Shown: positions 1 through 8,739, counted from the stretch's first letter. The stretch is 64,000 bases of DNA from Enterobacter chengduensis (GCF_001984825.2 NZ_CP043318.1:3162001-3226000); one strand, 5' to 3'. The notes: generated from the sequence alone by a model not told the origin. A program made the numbers and translations.

Positions 1-497
1 TGCTCTCCGGTCATTTTCTCAAGTACAGGAAAATTCTTCTCCACGCCATGAAGAGCGATCACTTCCAGAGAAGGCCGTAACTCACCGGGAAGACCAGACC
101 AGTCATCCAGTGACTTTCCTTTCATATAACCAAAACACCACTCTTCCACAATGGTATATTTTTCCCCCTTTACCTCACGCTCATTGAAAATCGGCTCAAA
201 CAGTTCAGGGGCGTTATAAAGGCAACCAGCGATATCGTTCATATGCTGAAAACACAGACTGACAAAACGCTCCATCTCTCTCTCAGATGACCATTTCGGA
301 TGATAATCGCCTCCTCCCCAAATAGCACTCAGCCAGATATTGGGTGAAACCATATTTGGACCTGATAAAATCGCCGTCAGCAATCCATCCAGCTCAGAGA
401 AACAGAGTACAGAATCATCCATTCCATACTTCATTAATATTTCTTCCAGCCAGTCGATTTCCCGGTCAGTCAGTGGACCGCTTTTCGTCAGTTTCAT
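1..497 (-). CDS. UPF0149/YecA-like protein, C-terminus cut by window edge
   Basis: Reading leftward from the ATG at 497-495, an open frame runs to the window edge. Its N-terminal part carries the pattern typical of the UPF0149 (YecA/YgfB) family: an ELDGLLTAILSGP block near residue 40 followed by WLSAIWGGG. Members are small helical proteins of poorly defined role; some end in a SEC-C metal-binding motif, which would lie outside the window. The start overlaps the hsdS stop as ATGA (497-494), so it is probably translated by coupling after hsdS. A UPF0149 protein as the third cistron of an hsdMS operon is unusual. Family assignment is fairly firm; its role here is unknown. Confidence 0.75.
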   Translation of the reverse strand, partial: MKLTKSGPLTDREIDWLEEILMKYGMDDSVLCFSELDGLLTAILSGPNMVSPNIWLSAIWGGGDYHPKWSSEREMERFVSLCFQHMNDIAGCLYNAPELFEPIFNEREVKGEKYTIVEEWCFGYMKGKSLDDWSGLPGELRPSLEVIALHGVEKNFPVLEKMTGE

Positions 498-1753
498 ACG
501 GCAACCGCCTCATCGACCTTAACACGACGTTTGCCAGTCAGTAGCTGTTGCATCAGGGCTTTTTTCTCGTCTTTCAGGCAGGCGAGTTTATCCTGAAGAA
601 CACGTATCGTCCTGCTGGAGTTATATAACATATCAGCGATGCTTTCCTGCTCTTCAAAACATGGAACAGGGACTTTTGTTTGCATAAACTCTGTCGGTTT
701 GATATTTAATAAACCATTATTTCGGACCCCAGTATTAACTAACGCCCCTAACTGTGGCTTGAGATAATCAGCCTCAAATAAATATTTAAAATAACGGTGA
801 CTGAGCCCATTTTTTAATCTAAAGCAAACATAGACATGGGGTACCAGTCCTGCTTCATATGCTTCAAGGTCAAAAATACATCCGAACTCGTATGTTTTTG
901 AGTTTCCTTTGTTATATGCAAACTCACCTTTTTTAAGCAGGATATAATTTTTCACACTTTCTCCCGCCATATAACGACTATAACGCTCATCCTGCCGGAC
1001 AAATCCAGACAAAGATGATATTGTTAAAATAGGATGTTCGGCAGCATCATTTTTACGTTGAACTCGCGTTGCTATTTCACTTATTCTTTTAAACTCCCAC
1101 TCCGTGCTAAACCTCACCCCATTCTCATCCAGCAAGCGTTTCTTCCCAGTAAGCAATTGCTGCATCAGGGCTTTTTTCTGCTGCTGACTGTTGGTGAGAA
1201 GCTTTTCCGTCACCGAAATCGCCTTATCCCAGGTTGACAGGATTTGGGCGATTTTCTTTTGTTCGTCAAAAGGAGGAACAGCTATTCTTAATTTCTTAAA
1301 ATATGGAAGACCAATTGTTTTAATTGTAGAGCCAACAGCTTGCCTTTCGAACTCTTCTTTATTTAACTGCAACCAATTATAAAGATACCAACTATGAAGC
1401 TTTTCTTTATTATCACATTTCCAGGCAATAAAGTGCTGACTCACAGCCATTGGCGTAGCCATAACACCACTCTTGCCAACACCTGCGTCGCGCGATAATA
1501 CAACCGTTTCCGCCGGATGTACTTCAGCTGAACTATTTTTGATGCCCTCTAGAGATATTTCTTTATCAGTTTCATAAACGTACCCTTTATCAAGGCGACA
1601 TGAATCAGCGAGGGAAATCCATTTAATGCCACCATTCCAATATTCCGGGAATGATTTACTCGGTGTATGGCCACTGCATCTTTCAGCAATATTATCCAAT
1701 AAATTGTAGCTCCACCCTACAGGCAGCTTTTGCAATATTATTTCACGAGCCAT
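494..1753 (-). CDS. hsdS: Type I restriction-modification specificity subunit
   Basis: This is a 419-residue HsdS, which sets the DNA target of a type I restriction-modification complex. It has two target-recognition halves, each followed by a helical spacer ending in the same KKALMQQLLTGK string, once near residues 195-207 and once near the C-terminus. This is the expected two-fold internal repeat. The ATG at 1753 is preferred over an upstream TTG at 1759 because an AGGAG lies seven bases before it. The gene overlaps the end of hsdM by 11 bases and ends in an ATGA overlap with the UPF0149 gene. The recognition sequence cannot be read from the protein. Confidence 0.93.
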   Translation of the reverse strand: MAREIILQKLPVGWSYNLLDNIAERCSGHTPSKSFPEYWNGGIKWISLADSCRLDKGYVYETDKEISLEGIKNSSAEVHPAETVVLSRDAGVGKSGVMATPMAVSQHFIAWKCDNKEKLHSWYLYNWLQLNKEEFERQAVGSTIKTIGLPYFKKLRIAVPPFDEQKKIAQILSTWDKAISVTEKLLTNSQQQKKALMQQLLTGKKRLLDENGVRFSTEWEFKRISEIATRVQRKNDAAEHPILTISSLSGFVRQDERYSRYMAGESVKNYILLKKGEFAYNKGNSKTYEFGCIFDLEAYEAGLVPHVYVCFRLKNGLSHRYFKYLFEADYLKPQLGALVNTGVRNNGLLNIKPTEFMQTKVPVPCFEEQESIADMLYNSSRTIRVLQDKLACLKDEKKALMQQLLTGKRRVKVDEAVAV

Positions 1754-3266
1754 AACCAAGCTCCTTCAGATAACCCGCCATCTCCGTTTCCAGTTTCGCC
1801 AGCTCCACCTTTAGTTGCTCACGTTCCTTACGCACCACCAGCAAATCGATCTCGTCTTCTTCCTCAAAGGTATCGACATAGCGCGGAATATTGAGGTTGT
1901 AATCGTTGTCCTGAATTTCCTTCAGGCTGGCAAGATAGGCGTATTTCTCGACGTTATCGCCATCACGGTAGGTCTTGACGATTTTCTTAATGTTTTCTTC
2001 GCTAAGCTGGTTCTGGTTTTTACCTGCCTTGAATTCACGGCTGGCATCGATAAACAGCACCTTATCATCAACTTTCTGCTTTTTGAAAATCAGAATCGCA
2101 GCCGGAATCCCCGTACCGTAGAACAATTTCTCTGGTAGACCAATCACCGCATCCAGCAGATTTTCATCAATCAGTTTCTGCCTAATTTTGCCTTCGCTGG
2201 AGCCACGGAACAGCACACCGTGTGGCACCACTACGCCCATACGACCAGTCCCCGGTTTTAGGGTTTCTATCATGTGTGAGATAAAGGCGTAATCTCCTTT
2301 AGTCTTCGGCGGTACACCGCGACGGAAACGACCAAACTTATCATTCTCGGCCTCGTCATGACCCCACTTATCCAGGCTGAAGGGTGGGTTTGCGGTCACG
2401 ATATCAAACAGCATCAGGTCGCCATTTTTATCGAGCAGCTTCGGGTTACGAATGGTATCGCCCCACTCGATTTTATGGTTGTCTTCGCCGTGCAGGAACA
2501 TGTTCATTTTCGCCAGCGACCACGTGGAGCCAATCGCTTCCTGACCAAACAACGCATAATTACGGCTGTTATGTCCGGAGACAATTTTACGTCCGCACTT
2601 CATCAATAACGAACCAGAGCCGCAGGCCGGATCGCAGATGGTATCACCCGGTTGCGGATCAAGCAGTTCAGCAATCAGGTCTGAAACTTCTGGTGGGGTA
2701 TAGAATTCCCCGGCTTTCTGCCCACCGCTGGCGGCAAAGTTTTTGATCAGATATTCGTAGGCATTACCGATAACGTCCAGCGTACCTACACGGCTTGGCT
2801 TCAGGTTGAGATCTTCACCGGCGAAGTCTTCCAGCAACTGACGCAGGATGGTGTTCTTCTGTTTTTCTTCACCCAAGCGGTCAGTGTTAAACGAAATATC
2901 CTGGAACACGCTTTTCCCGGCATCTTTCAGTTTGGTTCCGTTGGCTTCTTCGATTGCATGCAGAGCCTGATCGATACGCTCACCGTTACCCGGCTCATGG
3001 CGGCGTTCGTACAGCGCATAAAAGCTGGCACTTTTTGGCAGTACAAAACGCTCGTTGGCCATCATCGCTTCAATCAGTTCCGGCGCATCGCCATACTGTT
3101 CTTTGTATTCGTCATAGTGATCCTGCCAGACATCTGAAATGTACTTGAGGAACAGCATGGTAAGGATAAAGTCTTTATAGGTATCAGCACTGATGGTGCC
3201 ACGGAACGTATCACACGCGGCCCACAGGGCTTTGTTGATCGTGTCCTGACTGATTTTGTCGTTCAT
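1743..3266 (-). CDS. hsdM: Type I restriction-modification DNA methyltransferase subunit
   Basis: The protein has 507 residues, normal for HsdM, the N6-adenine methyltransferase subunit of type I systems. The N-terminal helical domain (about 1-160) precedes the AdoMet-binding motif DPACGSGSL at 212-220 and the catalytic NPPF motif at 293-296. It works as an M2S complex with HsdS for methylation and needs HsdR for cleavage; hsdR is not in the window and could lie further left. It is the first gene of a leftward operon, hsdM-hsdS-UPF0149, with overlapping junctions. Restriction genes are common pipolin cargo. Confidence 0.95.
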   Translation of the reverse strand: MNDKISQDTINKALWAACDTFRGTISADTYKDFILTMLFLKYISDVWQDHYDEYKEQYGDAPELIEAMMANERFVLPKSASFYALYERRHEPGNGERIDQALHAIEEANGTKLKDAGKSVFQDISFNTDRLGEEKQKNTILRQLLEDFAGEDLNLKPSRVGTLDVIGNAYEYLIKNFAASGGQKAGEFYTPPEVSDLIAELLDPQPGDTICDPACGSGSLLMKCGRKIVSGHNSRNYALFGQEAIGSTWSLAKMNMFLHGEDNHKIEWGDTIRNPKLLDKNGDLMLFDIVTANPPFSLDKWGHDEAENDKFGRFRRGVPPKTKGDYAFISHMIETLKPGTGRMGVVVPHGVLFRGSSEGKIRQKLIDENLLDAVIGLPEKLFYGTGIPAAILIFKKQKVDDKVLFIDASREFKAGKNQNQLSEENIKKIVKTYRDGDNVEKYAYLASLKEIQDNDYNLNIPRYVDTFEEEDEIDLLVVRKEREQLKVELAKLETEMAGYLKELGYGS

Positions 3267-3638
3267 GAATCATCCTGGTCTGAAGAAAAAGCTAGCGATG
3301 CAGGGCTTTGCATCTTAAAAATTGCGGTAAATGATACCGTAAGATGCCTCCCCTGACACGCCAATATCGCAGCATTCAGGTTTGCATCATCCCCGTAATA
3401 TCGACATGAGACAGACTGACACAACCTGGCTCGTCACTCGCTAAAAACCAATTATCTTAGTAAGATAGCATCCATATTAGCCATGGTGTAAAACTGCCGT
3501 TGGGGTAATGATGATCCATATATCACCCGTTCTGGTGTGTGAAGCTGACATCATCCATAATCGGCAACGTTGATGCCCTTTGATAGTAATGATGACCGTC
3601 AATGTGATTCCCCTGCTGACTGGAGGTCTCCGGATAGA
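3267..3638. other. Intergenic region between divergent hsdM and an unknown gene
   Basis: This 372-base non-coding stretch must hold divergent promoters for hsdM (left) and the 388-residue gene (right). It contains the first copy of a 44-base repeat (3485-3528) and, before the right-hand gene, a related block ending in CTGCTGACTGGAGG. No convincing sigma-70 promoter was placed. Confidence 0.6.
3485..3528 (+). repeat. 44-base element repeat, copy 1
   Basis: This matches 14272-14315 at 33 of 44 positions in the same orientation, with 24 of the first 26 identical and the last eight (TATCACCC) identical. The right half is an imperfect inverted repeat, GGGGTAAT against ATCACCC. It sits about 110 bases before an unknown cargo gene. 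It could be a protein-binding or replication site; function is unknown. Confidence 0.55.
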
Positions 3639-4805
3639 ATGAGTATTGCCAACTGCGCTATCGGCCCACTTTATGATGAGCAAATAAAAAAAACACTTAT
3701 GTATGCTGACCATAAATTCAAGCGGCTAATGAATACACGAATGTCGTTACTCGAACATTTATCACCCCACTATGACTTATCTTCCATGTTCAGCTATGAG
3801 TTGGAGGGAAGAGTTTTTCGGATTAAATTGATCAAACCTGAGATTAAATTATCTCGCCAGCAGTTGATCTTCTCCTCACTCTTTTTAGAGCAAGATTTTC
3901 TAAAAGAATATAAAAAACACATCTCAAATACTCTACAAAAAACAATCAAACAGTGCATTAAAAAATACAAACAAAAAATCAAAGTCGAGCATTCCATTTT
4001 AGATTACATATCAGCATCGTCACGCAATACTTCGAGTTATGTATTACATGAGATAGTTTCTCAATGTGAACATTGCGATGAAATTCGCAATATTAAAAAT
4101 GATATATTGCTTGATGAACTAACGTTGAATGGCCGGATCACTAACATTTCAAAATACATTAAAAATAGTCAAGATAAAATCGTCGAACATATAGAGTTCT
4201 GCACTCATAAACTTGTCAATATAAGTCGTAAGAATCGTCACATTTTCAACAGCACCACAATCTCCGGCAGAAAACCCAACATCACTGGTGTTTTACTTTG
4301 CCTTTCAGAATTGATAAGCAACCTGCATATTTATCCAACTACAATTAATAATATAAGTAACGCCATAATTTTAAGCATTGCATACTCTGTACTTCAACAT
4401 CTTCAATCCGGAAGAGAAACAGAAAAAACCAAAACCTCTCCAGCACTGGATTTTATCCCCACCATCATCGCACCTCATGTTTTCTACCTGGCGAAACGTG
4501 AAAAATCCTCTCAATATAAATACATTGAAAAAGAATATCTTCTCGGCCAGTTACTTATATTTTTGATGTATAAAACAGTTTACTACTCGATTCATAACAT
4601 CAGGGTAAGCCATAAGCACTTCTATAACGATATAAAACCAAAATTAATGGCATTAAAAAAAGAAAGCTTATTAAGCACCAATTTCATGAAAAATCGAAGT
4701 GAGATTAGAGGTGAAGTCTTTGGTGATGTTGGTAGTATTGAGGCTGATTTGAGGGAAATCAGCACACTGATTCATCGGCGGAAGGCATTATTTATTTCCT
4801 TTTAA
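3639..4805 (+). CDS. Unknown AT-rich cargo protein (388 aa)
   Basis: I do not recognise this 388-residue protein. It is rich in Lys, Ile and Ser with low-GC codon use, looks largely helical, and has no signal peptide or clear transmembrane segment. A basic stretch with many Lys lies near residues 90-118, and the C-terminal 40 residues are charged. The ATG at 3639 is chosen because GGAGG lies 12 bases before it; the frame is open back to 3570, which would add 23 residues. It stands alone, divergent from hsdM, with a similar AT-rich unknown gene 506 bases downstream. The position beside a restriction operon makes a defence or mobile-element accessory role possible, but that is a guess. Confidence 0.7.
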   Translation: MSIANCAIGPLYDEQIKKTLMYADHKFKRLMNTRMSLLEHLSPHYDLSSMFSYELEGRVFRIKLIKPEIKLSRQQLIFSSLFLEQDFLKEYKKHISNTLQKTIKQCIKKYKQKIKVEHSILDYISASSRNTSSYVLHEIVSQCEHCDEIRNIKNDILLDELTLNGRITNISKYIKNSQDKIVEHIEFCTHKLVNISRKNRHIFNSTTISGRKPNITGVLLCLSELISNLHIYPTTINNISNAIILSIAYSVLQHLQSGRETEKTKTSPALDFIPTIIAPHVFYLAKREKSSQYKYIEKEYLLGQLLIFLMYKTVYYSIHNIRVSHKHFYNDIKPKLMALKKESLLSTNFMKNRSEIRGEVFGDVGSIEADLREISTLIHRRKALFISF

Positions 4806-5311
4806 CTTTAAAACGATAAAAACAAATGAGAGACTGAATAAATATCAGCCTCTCACATAGTTAATAAGTTTCAACTTTAATATCTGAGAAATCATTCTAT
4901 CTGGGCCTTGTGGACATTAATCCTCCTGGCAACATACGACTCAAAGTTTCAGCCTTGTATAGCCATCATAAATAGTACAGGATTGGGTGCTGCTCGCATG
5001 TGTCATTCTGGTATTGATACTGATTATCAGGCCTTGGTTTTATGTAATTTAAACACCACCATCTCTGAAACCTCATAGTGCTCATATTTTAACCATAAAA
5101 ACTAACCGATTTACACCCGCCACACACCGTCATAACTTATTGTATTTAAATAGCTATAAGCCTCTAACTCACTGATTACACCATTAAATTCAAGCCATAT
5201 CCTTACGCAGATTCAAGCTTGCCCCTGCTGCCATTCATGTTTTAGGATTACCTCGCTAACACGACATGCTACTTTTTAAATCAGTGTATTAATTCAAACG
5301 AGGATAAAATT
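4806..5311. other. 506-base AT-rich non-coding region
   Basis: No credible gene is seen on either strand. A hairpin at 4827-4855 lies just after the preceding gene. The rest is AT-rich and presumably carries the promoter of the gene starting at 5312, for which GAGGA at 5300-5304 is the likely ribosome binding site. Confidence 0.5.
4827..4855. terminator. Hairpin after unknown cargo gene
   Basis: TGAGAG and CTGA pair with TCAG and CTCTCA with one internal mismatch. There is no T-run on the plus side; the minus side is followed by a T-rich stretch. It may terminate or stabilise the end of the 388-residue gene's transcript. Confidence 0.4.
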
Positions 5312-6442
5312 ATGTTCGAGAAAATGAAAAACAATGTAACCCGTGTACCGGGGAATTTAAAAAAACTTAACCAATACCAAAAAGACATTGATCACCTGTC
5401 TAAACTATTTTCTGAACAGCAATTACTGGAACTAATGACGACTACCGAATCCGATCAAATATTGCAAATGAAGCCTGCTGTAGATATTCTTCATGTACTA
5501 TCTCCATCAGCATCTACTGCTAAGCATATCAATTTTTTTCAGCACGTCCCAGTGCTCGAACAATGGTTAAAAAAGGAGTGCACTGCCTTTAATTTACTGG
5601 CAGTATATTTCTATTCACAGCAATCCCGTAAAAATGTAATTCCGAAAGAAATCTGTATGCTACTGGATGCATTTATTAAAACTGAACTTTCATCTGCGGT
5701 TAATGGTAATAATAATGCCGAACTCCTTTCTTGTTTTCAAAACACGCTGGATAAAATGTGCAATACACTAACATTTATAGACCACACAGTTACGGAACAA
5801 TCAGGTCAAGTAGCAATGCTTGATTTCAGCGCAAAAATGCATGAATATACTGTTGAAATCAGGACCTTTTTGAAGTCTGAATACTGGCTAAACAAACTAC
5901 CTAAGGATATTAACATTCCAGCCATTGACCTATCCTGGGTTGTGTTTTGTTACTTTTGCTCTGAATATCTTTTTGTATTTATTCAAACAACGCTCAATAC
6001 AATGAAGGCAGGAAAAATCATTCGTGATAACTACCTTTATCATCCTAAAATGATTGCATTGATCATTTTATCTATGCTGCCTTATGAAGTCATTCATAAC
6101 GATGGATCACTGAATAAGTTTAAAACGCCTTTAACCAGCCCTGATGAGTTCATAATCAAATCTATTTGCATTAAAGGTAAGCAAAACACTACAGGGCATA
6201 AAAAAGATATCGAACAATTGCTTCGTAAGACATATATCTATATTGCATTACTCTTAAACCCTGAGTGGGCACCATCTTCCAAGGAGTTGATTTCCTTTTT
6301 ATCAGGAAAATCCACAGTGATAAGTGGTTCACTCAACTTCCAGTCAACCTCCAGTGGTCTGGGTGTTCAAACAAACAATATAACTCTTCTTAAGAATGAG
6401 GTTTACTTCGAAAAAATAGCGAACAAGATCATGAAACTGTAG
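5312..6442 (+). CDS. Unknown AT-rich cargo protein (376 aa)
   Basis: This 376-residue protein is not recognised. It is AT-rich in codon use and mostly helical in appearance. A hydrophobic aromatic stretch around residues 208-228 (many Val, Phe, Tyr, Cys) could be a buried helix or a single membrane segment. The C-terminal 50 residues are rich in Ser, Thr and Asn. The start has GAGGA eight bases upstream. It resembles the gene at 3639-4805 in length, composition and orientation, though I see no clear alignment between them. It is followed by a hairpin and then the left integrase gene. It may be cargo of the element; function is unknown. Confidence 0.7.
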   Translation: MFEKMKNNVTRVPGNLKKLNQYQKDIDHLSKLFSEQQLLELMTTTESDQILQMKPAVDILHVLSPSASTAKHINFFQHVPVLEQWLKKECTAFNLLAVYFYSQQSRKNVIPKEICMLLDAFIKTELSSAVNGNNNAELLSCFQNTLDKMCNTLTFIDHTVTEQSGQVAMLDFSAKMHEYTVEIRTFLKSEYWLNKLPKDINIPAIDLSWVVFCYFCSEYLFVFIQTTLNTMKAGKIIRDNYLYHPKMIALIILSMLPYEVIHNDGSLNKFKTPLTSPDEFIIKSICIKGKQNTTGHKKDIEQLLRKTYIYIALLLNPEWAPSSKELISFLSGKSTVISGSLNFQSTSSGLGVQTNNITLLKNEVYFEKIANKIMKL

Positions 6443-6451
6443 TTTCTTAAT

Positions 6452-6482
6452 ATAATGGCGACATGGAATTGTGTTGCCATTA
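6452..6482. terminator. Hairpin between unknown gene and integrase
   Basis: ATAATGGC at 6452-6459 pairs with GCCATTAT at 6475-6482 and the stem extends inward by a few more pairs. It is placed ten bases after the stop of the 376-residue gene, so it probably ends that transcript, though the T-run that follows is displaced. Confidence 0.5.
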
Positions 6483-6550
6483 TATCTGAATCTGCGTTTT
6501 TTCACCTGATGAACTGTGAAAGCTGTAACTGGCAGACTATAACCTCACAT

Positions 6551-6585
6551 CGTATTTTTCCAGTGTCATTTACAGGAGAAATACG
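6551..6585 (+). promoter_or_regulatory. RNA hairpin sequestering the integrase ribosome binding site
   Basis: Bases 6551-6561 (CGTATTTTTCC) pair with 6575-6585 (GGAGAAATACG) as an uninterrupted 11-pair stem with one G-U pair and a 13-base loop. The right arm contains the Shine-Dalgarno GGAG and ends directly before the ATG at 6586. In messenger RNA this would hide the ribosome binding site, so translation should be low unless something opens the stem. Confidence 0.65.
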
Positions 6586-7722
6586 ATGCCTATTCTGGAT
6601 CTGCGTTTCAGCAACAAATCAATTCACCAACTTCCACATCCCCTCACGGGTTGTCAGGAATACCGTGATATTCACTGCCAAAACCTGCGTGCTCTGGTGT
6701 ATCCCAATCGGATCACGCTGGCCTTCCGTGCCACTATAAACAATCAGCGTATATATGAAACCCTGGGTCAGTTCCCTCAGCTCTGTGTTGAGGATGCCCG
6801 TCAGCATGTGATGAAACTGCTTGCTGATAAAAATCGTCTTGCGGTTCAGTCCCGTCGATTCACTGTGGAACAGGCCATCAATGACCTGTGGCTACCGGAT
6901 TTGCAGTTGTATAAAAAGAGTCCTCAGTCAGAGTTGTCAAAACTCAACCTCTACGTTCGCCCGTTCTGGGGCAAGCGGCAACTTCGCGACATCACGGCAG
7001 GAGAACTAGAACAATATGCTGCTGGCTTACGGGAAAAATTACGTCCGTCAACAGTAAACCGTATCCTCGCAATATTGTCCAAAATATGCTCTCTGGCAGT
7101 ACGTGCTGGATGGATCACACATTCCCCGATGTCACATGTCCGCTATCTGAAAGAAAATAACATTCGCTATCGCACACTATCAGCGACAGAAATCCCGCGC
7201 TTTATTGACGCGGCAACAGCGCTGCAAACACCGGCAGCTGATTCTATATTGCTTGCTCTTTATACGGGGATGCGTATTGGTGAGGTATGTACCCTGAAAT
7301 GGGAGTACTGGCACCCGGATATGCATCAACTCATACTGCCTGATACAAAGTCCGGACACCCTTTCACCTGCCCACTTGCACCTCCAGCCATTGCAGTTGT
7401 CCAGTGCCAGCAGGACCTGATGCTCAGCAAAACTTACATTTTTCCACAACTAACCGACAATGCCTGCCCTCTGGCATATCCGCGTGCAACCTTTGCCCGT
7501 ATTTGTCGGGATGCCAACATTGATAACCTGCGGATGCATGACCTGCGCCGTACCTTTGCCACCCGGATACTACAGGCGACCGGGGATATTGCAATCGCTT
7601 CCCATCTGCTAAATCACCATTCACTCACGGCGACCCGTCGCTACGCTTTTCACAATGCAGCGACATCACACGCAGTGGTTTCTCAGGTCATAGAAAGTTA
7701 TGACACAAAAATGAACCTATGA
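6586..7722 (+). CDS. Tyrosine recombinase/integrase (left copy)
   Basis: This 378-residue tyrosine recombinase probably integrates or excises the element by cutting and rejoining att sites. The N-terminal arm-binding part and the SAM-like core-binding domain (about 90-190) precede the catalytic domain. The expected catalytic residues are visible: R230 in TGMRIGE, K255 in TKSG, H318 and R321 in HDLRR, H344 and the nucleophile Y353. AGGAGA lies eight bases before the ATG but is inside a hairpin. It is only distantly similar to the second recombinase at 16426-17628. Two recombinases at opposite ends is typical of enterobacterial pipolins. An AlpA-like gene follows 142 bases downstream. Confidence 0.93.
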   Translation: MPILDLRFSNKSIHQLPHPLTGCQEYRDIHCQNLRALVYPNRITLAFRATINNQRIYETLGQFPQLCVEDARQHVMKLLADKNRLAVQSRRFTVEQAINDLWLPDLQLYKKSPQSELSKLNLYVRPFWGKRQLRDITAGELEQYAAGLREKLRPSTVNRILAILSKICSLAVRAGWITHSPMSHVRYLKENNIRYRTLSATEIPRFIDAATALQTPAADSILLALYTGMRIGEVCTLKWEYWHPDMHQLILPDTKSGHPFTCPLAPPAIAVVQCQQDLMLSKTYIFPQLTDNACPLAYPRATFARICRDANIDNLRMHDLRRTFATRILQATGDIAIASHLLNHHSLTATRRYAFHNAATSHAVVSQVIESYDTKMNL

Positions 7723-7781
7723 TCTGTGATTCGTGATTGATGCAACACTCGTTTAAGGACGGTATTGTCATTGCATGCTTC

Positions 7782-7795
7782 TGCAGGGCCCTGCA
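7782..7795. repeat. 14-base perfect palindrome between integrase and AlpA-like gene
   Basis: TGCAGGGCCCTGCA is a perfect 14-base palindrome in the 142-base gap ahead of the AlpA-like gene. Such a dyad could be an operator for a dimeric regulator or part of a recombination site. No other copy was noticed. Confidence 0.5.
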
Positions 7796-7864
7796 TTAAG
7801 TCATCACAGAATGTGGATTGATATTAAATCCGCGTGGCTTCTTATTCTCTGAAACCGGAGGTTT

Positions 7865-8065
7865 ATGTATTTAACCATTAAGCAGTTTGCAGAAAGATTT
7901 AATCTTTCCGCATCCACGGTTGCGTCAGATATATCGCGCAACCCAGGAAAACTCCCGCCCTTCATCAGAATTGGGCGGGCTATACGATTCTCTCTTGATG
8001 ATATTGTTGAGTGGGAAAATGCACATCGTCAAAACAAACTTAAAGGTGATATAAATGGTTACTAA
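7865..8065 (+). CDS. AlpA-family helix-turn-helix protein, likely excisionase
   Basis: A 66-residue protein with a MerR/AlpA-type winged helix: the N-terminal segment YLTIKQFAERFNLS with a following recognition helix, then FIRIGRAIRFSLDDIVEWE, the usual wing and end of the family. AlpA-like proteins act as excisionases or as activators of integrase and element genes. GGAGG lies at 7857-7861, rather close to the ATG. The gene overlaps the next one by 11 bases, so the two are probably translated together. Its position between the integrase and the polymerase suits a directionality factor for the element. The role is inferred from family and context. Confidence 0.85.
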   Translation: MYLTIKQFAERFNLSASTVASDISRNPGKLPPFIRIGRAIRFSLDDIVEWENAHRQNKLKGDINGY

Positions 8066-8693
8066 GAACACAGCAAATAATGCTAATAATGCACTGAACA
8101 TTATTCCCGAATCAGCAAGCACAGCTGTAGACAACGATGAAAAATATCTGTCCTTTGCATTAGTTCTCGCTATCACGATTATGGGTAACTTAGTAAAGCT
8201 CATCGGCACAGATGGCTTCGTACTTTATACCTACACCCTGCAGGACACGGCTACTGCTCGTGCTGTTTTTAATGAATTAGCCAGGCGTCTCAAAAATTTC
8301 AATCGTCAGGAGGAGGTCTACACCACCGATTACCTCACCTTTCGAATGAAATACATTTACGGTGTTACCTTGTTCGAACATGATGGTAAATCTATCCTCA
8401 GCCTTTTTGATAAGAAGGGCTATCCGGTATTGAGTGAATCAGGAGAACCCGGTTCTCTTGATGATATGTATCTTGACATTCAAGCCCGATTACATGGCGG
8501 CTACGCCTCAAAAAAGTTTCTTCATTTACATGAACATTGTCTGTTATCTGCACACGTTACCCCGTCTGTGGAAAAGACGCAACGTGGTATCCTGATTAAA
8601 GCAGGCAGGAACCTCGTTTCATTTATCCATGCAGATGATGAATCACGCAAAACCGATATTTTCAAATCTGTAGTAAATGTTATTAAATCTTGA
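8055..8693 (+). CDS. Unknown protein upstream of the polymerase (212 aa)
   Basis: A 212-residue protein of unknown function. It starts inside the AlpA-like gene (11-base overlap) with AAGG seven to ten bases before the ATG. The first 30 residues are rich in Asn and Ala, followed by a hydrophobic stretch near residues 35-55 (LSFALVLAITIMG) that could be a membrane or core helix. The remainder looks globular. It lies directly ahead of the PolB gene, separated from it by a terminator-like hairpin, so a role in replication or its control is possible. No family was recognised. Confidence 0.72.
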   Translation: MVTKNTANNANNALNIIPESASTAVDNDEKYLSFALVLAITIMGNLVKLIGTDGFVLYTYTLQDTATARAVFNELARRLKNFNRQEEVYTTDYLTFRMKYIYGVTLFEHDGKSILSLFDKKGYPVLSESGEPGSLDDMYLDIQARLHGGYASKKFLHLHEHCLLSAHVTPSVEKTQRGILIKAGRNLVSFIHADDESRKTDIFKSVVNVIKS

Positions 8694-8701
8694 TTCTTTA
8701 T

Positions 8702-8728
8702 GCCGGGACACAGCTCCCGGCATTTTTT
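8702..8728 (+). terminator. Intrinsic terminator just before the polymerase ribosome binding site
   Basis: GCCGGGA (8702-8708) pairs with TCCCGGC (8715-8721) with a six-base loop, and the stem is followed by ATTTTTT. It is a textbook rho-independent terminator on the plus strand, yet GGAG of the polymerase gene begins only two bases after the T-run. It can end the AlpA-212aa transcript and act as an attenuator of polymerase expression. Confidence 0.8.
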
Positions 8729-8739
8729 CGGAGTTAACT

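Noticed and set aside
340..544. Short plus-strand frames opposite the UPF0149 gene
   Set aside because: They lie antisense to a well-supported gene, have no ribosome binding site and no family resemblance.
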